Positions 1 to 7,546 of a stretch of 59,033 bases of DNA are shown piece by piece; the stretch's first letter is position 1; each line of letters begins with the position of its first letter. This DNA is from Actinomycetota bacterium. GTDB taxonomy: Bacteria > Actinomycetota > Actinomycetes > Actinomycetales > Dermatophilaceae. Under the pieces are notes generated by a model. It ran no database searches. It saw only the letters and a program-made list of their open reading frames with translations, and was not told the origin of the DNA. The stretch lies in contig JAIUPO010000025.1 of assembly GCA_020160805.1 (NCBI GenBank), positions 1 to 59,033 on the forward strand, written 5' to 3'. The position numbers and the translations under genes were made by a program.

Positions 1-123
1 GCCAGCCGTTGGGGCGGTCCCACCGCCGGTGAATTGCGTGCCGACCCCACTCACCCGGGCGGAGGGCGGCTGTCGACTCTCCTCGTCATCGCCATCGCCG
101 CCACCGGTCTCCACTTTGCCTAA
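1..123 (+). CDS. C-terminal end of a membrane protein (5' part outside window)
   Basis: Frame 1 is open from the first base to a TAA at 121-123 and encodes 40 residues. The last 16 or so (STLLVIAIAATGLHFA) are strongly hydrophobic and look like a final membrane helix, preceded by a short polar, Gly/Pro-rich loop. No family can be named from so little. The stop lies 16 bases before the next start, so the two genes may be co-transcribed. It could be a chance open frame, but the hydrophobic composition and the fit to the next gene argue for a real tail. Confidence 0.55.
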   Translation, partial: ASRWGGPTAGELRADPTHPGGGRLSTLLVIAIAATGLHFA

Positions 124-139
124 GGCTAAGTCTCGAGCC

Positions 140-1135
140 ATGGAAATGCTGACGCGTGACGCCCTGGACCGGGCCCGCTCCGTTGTCCTGCGGTCTGCGC
201 GGCGCTTGGAGCGGGCCCGCTTTGCGCACCTGGTCGACGGCGGCTCACTCGAGGACGTCGCCGGTGAGCTGACCGCCTTCCAGGTCGAGGGTGGCGGCTT
301 TGGGCGGGCGCTGGAGTCGGATGCTCGCACGCCCGCCGCGAGCGTCCTGGCCACCCTCACCACCCTCGACATCCTGCGGATGCATGGTGCGCCGGGCGAT
401 CATCCGCTCTCCGCGGGCGCCTGTGCCTGGCTGGTCCAACACGCGCAGACCAATGCCGCCGATCAGGTCGTATGGCCGTTCCTCCCCCCGCAGGCCCAGG
501 CCGCCCCGCATGCTCCCTGGTGGGATCAGAGCGAGCCCGGCCAGTTGGCCGAGACCTTCAACGGCTTCCTCGCCAACCCCGGCCTCGCGATCACGGCGCA
601 TCTGTGGAGGTATGCCGCTGCCGCGCCGCAGCAGGCGGCTGACGCCGGCGCCGATGCCGACTTGCTGGCGCGCCTCGGCACCCAGGCCCGCGCGATTGCC
701 GGCGCCGGCTTTGCTGCCGAAGAAGTCAATGCGCACGACGCGGCCGCCCACCTGGTGGGGGAGCCGGCCGTGCCAGACGCGGTTCGAGGTGAGCTGCTGG
801 CATACCTCACCGAAGTCCTGCCCCAGCGGATCATGCGCACCGAGGCCGACTTCACGACATATGGCATCCATCCGCTGTGGGTGGCGCCGAGCCCGACGCA
901 CCCACTGGCCAGGGTCGTTGCCCCGCAGGTGGAGATCGCTATCGATCACGTCATCCGCACCCAGCAGGCCGATGGCTCGTGGAAGCCCTTCTGGGACTGG
1001 GGTGGCTGGTTCCCGCAGGAGTGGGAGGTGGCCTCTCGCGAGTGGCAGGGCTCCTTGGTAGTGCGCAATATTGCGGCCCTGAAGGCGTGGGGTCGCGTGG
1101 GCAAGCCGGACGCGGATTCGGCCGCTTCACCCTAG
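140..1135 (+). CDS. Prenyltransferase/terpenoid-cyclase toroid-like hypothetical protein
   Basis: Predicted 331 residues from the ATG at 140; the frame stays open further upstream, but that part overlaps the preceding gene tail and is low-complexity. An early motif FQVEGGGFGRALESD and a C-terminal RTQQADGSWKPFWDWGG resemble the Q-x-x-DGSW repeats of the squalene-cyclase/prenyltransferase alpha-alpha toroid fold. The catalytic DxDD of cyclases and the zinc ligands of protein prenyltransferases are not evident, so this is probably a non-classical member. No signal peptide or membrane segment is seen, implying a cytoplasmic protein. The substrate is unknown. Confidence 0.75.
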   Translation: MEMLTRDALDRARSVVLRSARRLERARFAHLVDGGSLEDVAGELTAFQVEGGGFGRALESDARTPAASVLATLTTLDILRMHGAPGDHPLSAGACAWLVQHAQTNAADQVVWPFLPPQAQAAPHAPWWDQSEPGQLAETFNGFLANPGLAITAHLWRYAAAAPQQAADAGADADLLARLGTQARAIAGAGFAAEEVNAHDAAAHLVGEPAVPDAVRGELLAYLTEVLPQRIMRTEADFTTYGIHPLWVAPSPTHPLARVVAPQVEIAIDHVIRTQQADGSWKPFWDWGGWFPQEWEVASREWQGSLVVRNIAALKAWGRVGKPDADSAASP

Positions 1136-1167
1136 GGGGTGAGATAGTCCAGCAGGAGAGTCCGCAG

Positions 1168-1182
1168 GCGATTGAAAATCGC
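1168..1182. other. Small hairpin upstream of the LuxR-type gene
   Basis: GCGATT and AATCGC form a 6-bp stem with a 3-nt loop. A second imperfect inverted repeat (about 1206-1235, GGCGTGAGCG against CGCTCGCC) ends directly before the next start codon. It could act as a terminator for the preceding gene or as 5' leader structure; there is no U-tract. Confidence 0.35.
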
Positions 1183-1237
1183 ATAATCACAGGTCAACAC
1201 TTGCAGGCGTGAGCGATCCACGGCTTACGCTCGCCGA

Positions 1238-1930
1238 ATGGTTCAACCAGCAAGCTCCCCCATCACGGTGGCAATCATCAATGATTACGAGATCGTCGTT
1301 CGCGGTTTGGCGCAGATGCTCGCGGACTATCCCGGCCGAGTCGAGGTGGTCGAGTGCAATGTGCGCACCGACGTCGAACGGCGGGTCGATGTCGCCCTTT
1401 ATGACACCTTTGCCCCCGCCCGGGGCGAGGAGGCAGAACTCGCCGATGTCATCGCTAGCCCGGCGGTTGGCAAGGTCATCGTCTACTCCTGGGGCGGGCA
1501 GCCCGATCGCGTCGAGAACGCCTTCCTCCTTGGAGCCGATGGGTTCGTGTCCAAGGCGACCGGGGCCCTCGCGGTCGTGGAAGCCATCGAGCGCGTCCAC
1601 GGCGGGGAGCAGGTGCGTCAGGATCACCCCGATGCGGACGCTCGTGCGGCCGGTGATCGGGAGGCCAGCGGGCCCAGCACGCGCAAGCGCGGCTGGCCAG
1701 GTCAGGCCGAGGGACTGACCGAGCGCGAGGCCGAGATCATCGCGCTGATCACGCGCGGCCTGTCGAACAAGGACATCGCGGCTCGGTGTTTCCTGTCGAT
1801 CAACTCCGTGAAGTCGTATATCCGCTCGGCTTATCGACGGATGGGCGTGACCTCACGCAGCCAGGCCGTTCTCTGGGGTGTGCGCCACGGTATGGCGATG
1901 GACCCGCCGAGCCGAACCACTGACGCCTGA
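1238..1930 (+). CDS. NarL/LuxR-family response regulator (orphan)
   Basis: Predicted 230 residues. An N-terminal receiver domain (about 10-125) has an N15-D16 pair where DD is usual, a likely phosphoacceptor D56 in ALYDT, and the conserved lysine in FVSKATG. A linker (about 125-150) is followed by a LuxR-type helix-turn-helix (about 155-215) beginning LTEREAEIIALI and containing LSNKDIAARCFLSINSVKSY. No histidine kinase is adjacent, so the partner lies elsewhere or signalling does not need phosphorylation. No Shine-Dalgarno is visible before the ATG at 1238; a hairpin lies immediately upstream. Confidence 0.88.
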   Translation: MVQPASSPITVAIINDYEIVVRGLAQMLADYPGRVEVVECNVRTDVERRVDVALYDTFAPARGEEAELADVIASPAVGKVIVYSWGGQPDRVENAFLLGADGFVSKATGALAVVEAIERVHGGEQVRQDHPDADARAAGDREASGPSTRKRGWPGQAEGLTEREAEIIALITRGLSNKDIAARCFLSINSVKSYIRSAYRRMGVTSRSQAVLWGVRHGMAMDPPSRTTDA

Positions 1931-1993
1931 AAAACCGGCATGCTAGTGGTGCGGGCGTTCCGCCCGGTGACCACGCGAGCAAGGGGAGATGTC

Positions 1994-2308
1994 ATGACGG
2001 AATCGGCGAAGAACAAGGGCCGTGAGTTTGTCGACCAGATCGAGGTGGCGGGCGATCAACTGGTCGGCACCGTCAAGAAGCTGGTCGCGGACGGCAAGAC
2101 GCGCAAGATCGTCGTGCGCGGTGAGGACGGCCACGAGATGCTCAGCATCCCGATGAACTTCGGGGTCGCCGGCGCGGGGGTTCTGGCTCTTGCTTCGCCG
2201 GTCCTCGCCGCGATCGGCGCCATCGCCGCCCTCGCGGCCAAGGTGCAACTCGATGTCGTGCGCGACGACGATGCCAGCGGTGAGGACACCCCCCAAGACT
2301 CCGTCTGA
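1994..2308 (+). CDS. DUF4342 family protein
   Basis: Predicted 104 residues. The ATG at 1994 is preferred over upstream in-frame starts because AGGGGAG at about 1980-1987 is well placed. The sequence has an amphipathic N-terminal helix (VAGDQLVGTVKKLVADG), a strand-turn-strand RKIVVRGEDGHEMLSIP, then a hydrophobic segment (about 55-85, FGVAGAGVLALASPVLAAIG) and an acidic tail. This arrangement matches the uncharacterised DUF4342 family of small, probably membrane-associated proteins. It lies between the LuxR-type regulator and the sugar operon and is separated from the latter by its own promoter region. Confidence 0.75.
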   Translation: MTESAKNKGREFVDQIEVAGDQLVGTVKKLVADGKTRKIVVRGEDGHEMLSIPMNFGVAGAGVLALASPVLAAIGAIAALAAKVQLDVVRDDDASGEDTPQDSV

Positions 2309-2347
2309 GCCAGCGCGGGGCGCGAACAAGCCTCACGCGCAGAGCGC

Positions 2348-2379
2348 TTGACGAAGAGGCCGGGTTCCGGTACTACTAT
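2348..2379 (+). promoter_or_regulatory. Predicted promoter of the sugar/polyol operon
   Basis: TTGACG at 2348-2353 is a good -35 box. The -10 is either TACTAC at 2371-2376 (17-bp spacer) or TACTAT at 2374-2379 (20-bp spacer). The repeats at 2381-2410 begin just downstream, where a bound repressor would block initiation. Confidence 0.5.
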
Positions 2380-2380
2380 C

Positions 2381-2410
2381 CCCAAGTAAACCCAACGTAA
2401 TCCAATGATT
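2381..2410 (+). promoter_or_regulatory. Three tandem decamers, candidate DeoR operator
   Basis: CCCAAGTAAA (2381), CCCAACGTAA (2391) and TCCAATGATT (2401) are three direct repeats with exact 10-bp period, followed by TTGGG in inverted sense at 2410-2414. They lie between the -10 box and the ribosome-binding site of the operon whose last gene is a DeoR-family regulator; repeats on one helix face suit cooperative binding. The role is inferred. Confidence 0.45.
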
Positions 2411-2424
2411 TGGGTAGGGGACAC

Positions 2425-3756
2425 ATGGGACGGACCGTGATCGCCGGTGTCGACGCCGGCACCACCTCGGTCAAGGCGCTGCTGATGACCCCCGAGGGTG
2501 TGGAACTCGTCGTCGGGCGCGCGCCGACCGCTTGGACGTCGGTCCCGACCGGCGCCGAAACCACCGCAGGCACGATCACCGGCGCCGCTCGGGCGGCGCT
2601 GGCCGACGCACTGACGCAGCTGCCGGATGCTCAGGTCGCCGCCATCGGCGTCGCCAGCATGGCCGAGTCGGGAGTCCTGACGGATGCCGGCGACCGGCCG
2701 CTTGCCGACATCATCGCGTGGCATGACACCCGGGACGGCGTGGAACTGTCGGAACTGATCGACGACCTCGGCGGTGAGGAGTTCTCGCGCCGTACCGGCC
2801 TGCCCCTGTGGACCCAGTGGGCGGTGACCAAGCATCGGTGGCTGCGAACCCACCACCCGGAAACGCGCGCCGCCGTGCGCCGCTACAACATCGCCGAATG
2901 GATCGTTCGCGATCTCGGCGGTGCGGCGGTCAGCGAGGCCTCCTTGTCCTCGCGCACCGGCTGGCTGGATCTGCACACGGGCCAGCCGTATGCCGAGTCG
3001 CTCGCCTGGTCCGGCGCGCCGGCGAGCCTGCTCGGGGAGATCGTCGAGGCGGGCACCCCTGCTGGCCGAGTCAGCGCCAACGGCCCCCTCTCAGCGCTGG
3101 ATGGTGCCGTGCTCACGGTCGCTGGCCACGACCACCAGGTGGCCGCCGTCGGGCTCGGCTCGCACCGCCCAGGTGACGAATTCGATTCTGCCGGAACGGC
3201 AGAGGCCGTGCTGCGCACCAGCGCGCCGGGTCTGCCGGACGCGACCGTGCTCGCCCTGACCCGCGACGGCGTCACGGTCGGACGCCACGCCGCCCCCGGC
3301 CGTTGGTGTCTGCTGGGGGCCACCCAGGGCGGGCTCATCCTCGGCAAGGTGCTCGCCGCGCTCGGCGTCGATCGCGACGGGATGCCCGCGCTGGACGCGG
3401 CGGCGGGCGTGGCGGCATACCTCCCAGGCGCGGTGCGCCTCGGTCCCGGCGCCGGTGATGTCACGATCGACGAGAAGGCGACGCCCGGGGAGATCTGGCG
3501 CGCTGCCACTGCCGCCGTGACCGAACAGGCCGCCGCGCTCAGTGCCCGGCTGACGCAGGCCTCCGGCCCGCGTGCCGATCTCGTCGTCGCCGGCGGCTGG
3601 ACCAATAGTGCGGCTGTCCGCGCAGCCAAGCGCGAGAACTTCGGCGACTATCTGCTGCCACGCACCTCGGAAGCCGGCTGTCGCGGCGCCGCGCTGCTCG
3701 CCGGGATCGCGGCCGGTTTCTGGTCCGACCTCGACTCCGTGCCCTGCCCATCCTGA
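2425..3756 (+). CDS. FGGY-family carbohydrate kinase
   Basis: Predicted 443 residues. ATG at 2425 is chosen over an upstream TTG because TAGGGG (2415-2420) precedes it. Motifs of the FGGY/actin-like ATPase fold are visible: phosphate-1 AGVDAGTTSVKALL near the N-terminus, DIIAWHDTRD, a catalytic-type GHDHQVAAVGLG near 233, and the adenosine-binding GGWTNSAAVRAAKRE near 390. It should phosphorylate a sugar, ketose or polyol in the cytoplasm. It is first in a five-gene operon with an aldolase, a PfkB kinase, a zinc dehydrogenase and a DeoR regulator, which points to a ketose rather than glycerol or gluconate; the exact substrate cannot be read from sequence. Confidence 0.9.
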   Translation: MGRTVIAGVDAGTTSVKALLMTPEGVELVVGRAPTAWTSVPTGAETTAGTITGAARAALADALTQLPDAQVAAIGVASMAESGVLTDAGDRPLADIIAWHDTRDGVELSELIDDLGGEEFSRRTGLPLWTQWAVTKHRWLRTHHPETRAAVRRYNIAEWIVRDLGGAAVSEASLSSRTGWLDLHTGQPYAESLAWSGAPASLLGEIVEAGTPAGRVSANGPLSALDGAVLTVAGHDHQVAAVGLGSHRPGDEFDSAGTAEAVLRTSAPGLPDATVLALTRDGVTVGRHAAPGRWCLLGATQGGLILGKVLAALGVDRDGMPALDAAAGVAAYLPGAVRLGPGAGDVTIDEKATPGEIWRAATAAVTEQAAALSARLTQASGPRADLVVAGGWTNSAAVRAAKRENFGDYLLPRTSEAGCRGAALLAGIAAGFWSDLDSVPCPS

Positions 3757-3797
3757 TCACACCTGCTCGAATCCCTCTGTCCGGAAAGCAGATTCGT

Positions 3798-4643
3798 ATG
3801 CCGCTCGCCACAACCGCCGAACTCGTCGCACGCGCCGCCGCCGCGGGTCGCGGAGTCGCCGCCTTCAATGTCATCACCCTCGAGCACGCCGAAGGCATCG
3901 TTGCCGGCGCCGAAGCCGCGGGCGTGTCCGTCATCTTGCAGATCAGCGAAAACGCCGTGAAATTTCACGGCGGCCGCCTGCGCCCGATCGCGGCAGCGGC
4001 GATCGAAGTGGCTCGCTCGGCTGGGGTGGACATTTCGGTGCACCTCGACCACGTTGAGGATGTGGCGCTCCTGCACCAGACCGCCGCCGCCGGTCTGAGC
4101 TCGGCGATGTTCGACGCCTCGCATCTGGACTATGCGGACAATGTCACCGCCACGCGCGCCGCGGCCGACTGGGGCCACGCCAACGGACTCTTCGTCGAGG
4201 CGGAGCTGGGAAAGGTCGGAGGCAAGGATGGCGCCCATGCCCCCGGTGTGCGCACCGATCCGCAGGAGGCAGCGGCGTATGTCGAGGCGACGGGGGTGGA
4301 TGCCCTCGCGGTTGCCGTGGGAAGCTCGCACGCCATGGTCGAGCGAACGGCCGCGCTGGACCTCGATCTCATCACCGCGATCGCCGCCGCCGTGCCGGTT
4401 CCCCTTGTCCTGCACGGATCTTCGGGCGTGGCTGACGACAACCTGCAAGCCGCCGTGCAGGCCGGCATCGTCAAAGTCAATATCGGCACCATCCTCAATG
4501 TCGCCTTCACCGGCGCCGTGCGAGGCGTGCTCGATCAGGACGTCAAGGTCGTCGACCCGCGCAAGTACATCGCCCCGGGACGCACCGAGATCGCCGCTGT
4601 GGCTCAGCGCCTGGCCACCCTCGTCGCCGGCGGATCCGCATGA
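3798..4643 (+). CDS. Class II ketose-bisphosphate aldolase (FBA/GatY/KbaY type)
   Basis: Predicted 281 residues, the normal length. Class II zinc-aldolase motifs are present: HLDH (about 82-85) with the zinc-binding and catalytic residues, EAELGKVGGKDG (about 134), LHGSSG (about 204) and KVNIGT (about 226). The family cleaves fructose- or tagatose-1,6-bisphosphate to DHAP and glyceraldehyde 3-phosphate. The short form resembles tagatose-bisphosphate aldolases more than long glycolytic FBAs. The start codon lies inside a GTATGCC heptamer. The stop overlaps the next start by ATGA, implying translational coupling to the PfkB kinase that probably makes its substrate. Confidence 0.9.
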   Translation: MPLATTAELVARAAAAGRGVAAFNVITLEHAEGIVAGAEAAGVSVILQISENAVKFHGGRLRPIAAAAIEVARSAGVDISVHLDHVEDVALLHQTAAAGLSSAMFDASHLDYADNVTATRAAADWGHANGLFVEAELGKVGGKDGAHAPGVRTDPQEAAAYVEATGVDALAVAVGSSHAMVERTAALDLDLITAIAAAVPVPLVLHGSSGVADDNLQAAVQAGIVKVNIGTILNVAFTGAVRGVLDQDVKVVDPRKYIAPGRTEIAAVAQRLATLVAGGSA

Positions 4644-5614
4644 TCGTCACGCTGACGCTCAACCCGAGTCTCGACCTGACCTACCAGCTCGCCGAGGAAA
4701 CGCTGGGTTCGGTCGATGTGCACCGCACCACCGCGAGCAGCGTCGAGGCGAGCGGCAAAGGCGTCAATGTCTCCCGTGACCTACACGCCGCCCGGGTGCC
4801 CACGATCGCCGTATTGCCCACGGCCGGCGCGACCGGCGACCATCTCACGGCTTTGTTGGAGGCGGAGGGGGTTGATCGTGTGGGCATCCCCGTCGACGGC
4901 GAGACACGGATCAACACCAGCCTGCTGCTGCCGCAAGGACGGACGATCAAGGTCAACGGCCCGGGCACCCCGTTGACCAATGATGATCTGGAAAAGGTTC
5001 TCGCGCAGCTCGACTCGACGCTCGCCAACCTCTATGACGGGGAGCACTGGCTCGTGATTGCCGGCTCACTCCCGGCCAATACCGAGGCCAACGTCATCGG
5101 CGACCTGGTGCGGCTGGCCCGGGGCCGCGGCATACGCACGGCTGTTGATGCCTCGGGTGCCGCGCTGCGAGAGGCTTTGGAGGCTGGCGCGGATCTGTTG
5201 GCGCCCAACGAGATTGAGCTCGCGGAGCTGAGCCCTGGGCACATCTCAACGACCAACGATGTGTCCACGGTCGGCGCCTTGGCGCGGTCGCTAGCGCAGC
5301 AACACGGCATACACCTGCTCGTCAGCATGGGCAGCGCCGGCGCCATCCACACCGATGGCAAAAGCGTCCTGCACGGCACCGGACCTGTGCTCCTCCCCGT
5401 GAATACGGCGGGCGCCGGTGATGCCTTCCTCGCGGGCTGGCTGAGCTCGGCCGGAACACCTGCCGAACGGATGGCCCGCGCGCTCGCCTGGGGCCGCTCC
5501 GCCTGTCTGTGCCCCACCACCGTCGACCCGCAGCCCGGATCCCGGGGGACCGAAGGCATCACAGTCACCCAACTCTCCGTCTCGCCCACCCCAACCGAAA
5601 AGAGCACGCCATGA
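4640..5614 (+). CDS. 1-phosphofructokinase-like PfkB kinase (hexose 1-phosphate kinase)
   Basis: Predicted 324 residues of the PfkB/ribokinase family. The N-terminal MIVTLTLNPSLDLTYQL is typical of FruK/LacC-type enzymes, SGKGVNVSRDL is the sugar-binding GG-type motif, and NTAGAGDAFLAGW (about 254-266) contains the anion hole and catalytic Asp. The expected reaction is ATP-dependent phosphorylation of a ketohexose monophosphate to the 1,6-bisphosphate that the upstream aldolase would cleave. It overlaps both neighbours by ATGA. Whether the substrate is fructose 1-phosphate, tagatose 6-phosphate or another ketose phosphate is undetermined; no PTS gene accompanies it. Confidence 0.88.
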   Translation: MIVTLTLNPSLDLTYQLAEETLGSVDVHRTTASSVEASGKGVNVSRDLHAARVPTIAVLPTAGATGDHLTALLEAEGVDRVGIPVDGETRINTSLLLPQGRTIKVNGPGTPLTNDDLEKVLAQLDSTLANLYDGEHWLVIAGSLPANTEANVIGDLVRLARGRGIRTAVDASGAALREALEAGADLLAPNEIELAELSPGHISTTNDVSTVGALARSLAQQHGIHLLVSMGSAGAIHTDGKSVLHGTGPVLLPVNTAGAGDAFLAGWLSSAGTPAERMARALAWGRSACLCPTTVDPQPGSRGTEGITVTQLSVSPTPTEKSTP

Positions 5615-6633
5615 ACGAGATTCGCCGCGTCATCGTCCCCGCCGTCAACGAGCTGGAGATCCGCACCGAGGCACCCGCCACGGTGGGACCCGGCCAGGTG
5701 CGCGTGCGCAGCACCATCATCGGCGTCTGTGGATCGGACACGCACGCCCTCCACGGCCGACACCCGCTGATCCCGATGCCTTACTGGCCGGGGCACGAGG
5801 CCACCGGCATCGTCACCGAGTTGGGCGAGGGCGTCGAGAGCGTTACGGTCGGCGATCGCGTCACCGTCGAACCCACGCTCCCCTGCTGGGAGTGCAAGCA
5901 ATGTCGCGGCGGCCAGGAGAACCTCTGCGAGAATCTCCAGTTCTTCGGCTGCGGCTTTGAACAGGGCGGGATGGCCGACGAATTCGTCGTGCGCGCCGAC
6001 CGACTGCACCTGGTCCCCGACGAACTCGATGACATCACTGCCGCGCTCATCGAACCACTGTCGACGCCCGTTCACGCCGGGCGCATCTGCGGTCCGCTCG
6101 ACGGCAAGGCCGTTGTCATCATGGGCGCCGGCACCATCGGTCTGCTGATGCTTGCCGTTGCCCGCTATCACGGAGCCAAGCGCATCGTCGTCACGGACCC
6201 ACTGCCCGCCAAACGAGAGATCGCCCAGCAGCGCGGGGCCGACGCAGTCGTGGACGCGCTGGCGAGCGACTTCGTGGAGCAGGTGCGTGAGGCACTCGGC
6301 GAGAGCGCCGATGTGGTGTTCGACTGTGTCGCCATCCAATCGACGCTCGACGCGGCCATCCGCCTCGCGGTCAAGGGCGGAACGGTCGGGATCGTCGGCG
6401 TCCCGTCCGCCGACCTGACGATCCCCACAATCGTGGTGCAGGACAACCAGGTTCGCATCCAGGGCTGCGCGACCTATGTCCCGCAGGACTATGCCGAGTC
6501 GATCGAGATCCTGCGCTCCGGTGCCGTCAAGGGCGCGGACTTCGTGACTGCGCAGTTCCCCCTCGAGCAGGCGCGGGAAGCCTTTGATGCCTCCAGCAGC
6601 GGGCGCGAGATCAAGGTCGTGGTGCGCCTATGA
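5611..6633 (+). CDS. Zinc-dependent medium-chain (polyol) dehydrogenase
   Basis: Predicted 340 residues from the ATG at 5611, which overlaps the preceding stop. MDR-family features: catalytic-zinc region GVCGSDTHALHG (about 36-47) and GHEATG (about 63), four structural-zinc cysteines in CWECKQCRGGQENLC (about 92-106), and a Rossmann motif GAGTIGLLML (about 172). The SD-type CGSD motif and overall layout match sorbitol/threonine/galactitol-phosphate dehydrogenases. In this operon it plausibly oxidises a polyol to the ketose, or a polyol phosphate to the ketose phosphate, used by the two kinases. It overlaps the regulator gene by ATGA. Confidence 0.9.
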   Translation: MNEIRRVIVPAVNELEIRTEAPATVGPGQVRVRSTIIGVCGSDTHALHGRHPLIPMPYWPGHEATGIVTELGEGVESVTVGDRVTVEPTLPCWECKQCRGGQENLCENLQFFGCGFEQGGMADEFVVRADRLHLVPDELDDITAALIEPLSTPVHAGRICGPLDGKAVVIMGAGTIGLLMLAVARYHGAKRIVVTDPLPAKREIAQQRGADAVVDALASDFVEQVREALGESADVVFDCVAIQSTLDAAIRLAVKGGTVGIVGVPSADLTIPTIVVQDNQVRIQGCATYVPQDYAESIEILRSGAVKGADFVTAQFPLEQAREAFDASSSGREIKVVVRL

Positions 6634-7415
6634 GCCGGGCGGTCAACGTCGACCTCCACCTGGCTGCGACCCGGCATCAGCAGATTCTGACCGAACTCGC
6701 CGCCCGGGGCCAGGTCAGCGCGATGGGGCTCGCCGAGCGACTCGGCGTCACCCACGAGACGATCCGCAAGGATCTCGTTGTGCTCCAGGAGCGCGGCCTG
6801 CTGCGCCGGGTGCACGGCGGTGCGGTGCCCGTGGAGTCGCTCGCCCACGAGGCACCGGTGGCGGCGCGGACGGCATACGGTCCGGAGAAGCTGCGCATCG
6901 CCGAGGCGGCCCGTGCCTTCCTGCCCGATGAGGGCGCCGTGCTCCTCGACTCCGGGACCACCACCTTGGCGCTCGCACAGCTGCTCCCGCCGAGCGAGCA
7001 GCTGATGGCGATCACCAACTCCCTGCCGATCGCCACCACCTTGCTGCCGCGCGTTGGTGGGCTGACGATCATCGGCGGCCGGGTGCGTCGCGAGACCGAG
7101 GCGAGTGTCGATCAGTGGGCGCTGCGCAGCCTGGAGGCGGTGCGCGTTGATGTCGCCTTCCTCGGCACGAATGCCTTTTCGCTCGACCACGGGCTGGCAA
7201 CGCCGGACGAGGCGGAGGCGGCGGTCAAGTCGGCCTTCGTCGGCGCCGCCCGATTGCGGGTGCTGCTCGCCGACCACTCGAAGTTCGGCCGTGAATCGGT
7301 TTTTCGGTATGCGACCTTGCACGATATCGACGTGCTCGTGACCGACACCGGCCTCAGTGCGGACGACGCCCGCGCCATCACCGATGCCGCGGGCGTGGAG
7401 GTCGTGCGCGCCTGA
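6630..7415 (+). CDS. DeoR-family transcriptional repressor
   Basis: Predicted 261 residues. An N-terminal DeoR helix-turn-helix (about 15-70) includes HQQILTELAARGQVSAMGLA, GVTHETIRKDL and RRVHGGAV; the C-terminal DeoRC sugar-phosphate sensor domain includes DSGTTTLALA and KFGRESVFRYATLHDID. As the last gene of the operon it would repress its own promoter and be relieved by a phosphorylated intermediate, as usual for the family. The tandem decamers at 2381-2410 are its best candidate operator. The start overlaps the dehydrogenase stop (ATGA). Confidence 0.92.
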   Translation: MSRAVNVDLHLAATRHQQILTELAARGQVSAMGLAERLGVTHETIRKDLVVLQERGLLRRVHGGAVPVESLAHEAPVAARTAYGPEKLRIAEAARAFLPDEGAVLLDSGTTTLALAQLLPPSEQLMAITNSLPIATTLLPRVGGLTIIGGRVRRETEASVDQWALRSLEAVRVDVAFLGTNAFSLDHGLATPDEAEAAVKSAFVGAARLRVLLADHSKFGRESVFRYATLHDIDVLVTDTGLSADDARAITDAAGVEVVRA

Positions 7416-7546
7416 CACGCGCCCCGCCGATCAGGGGTACGCCGCCCGGCCGGGTCGCGCACATCACGCCGGAGGTCACGGACCGGGCCGGGCATGCCGT
7501 GCGAGAGTGGGCGGCATACCTCACCCGCCTGGATCAGGAGATTCTC

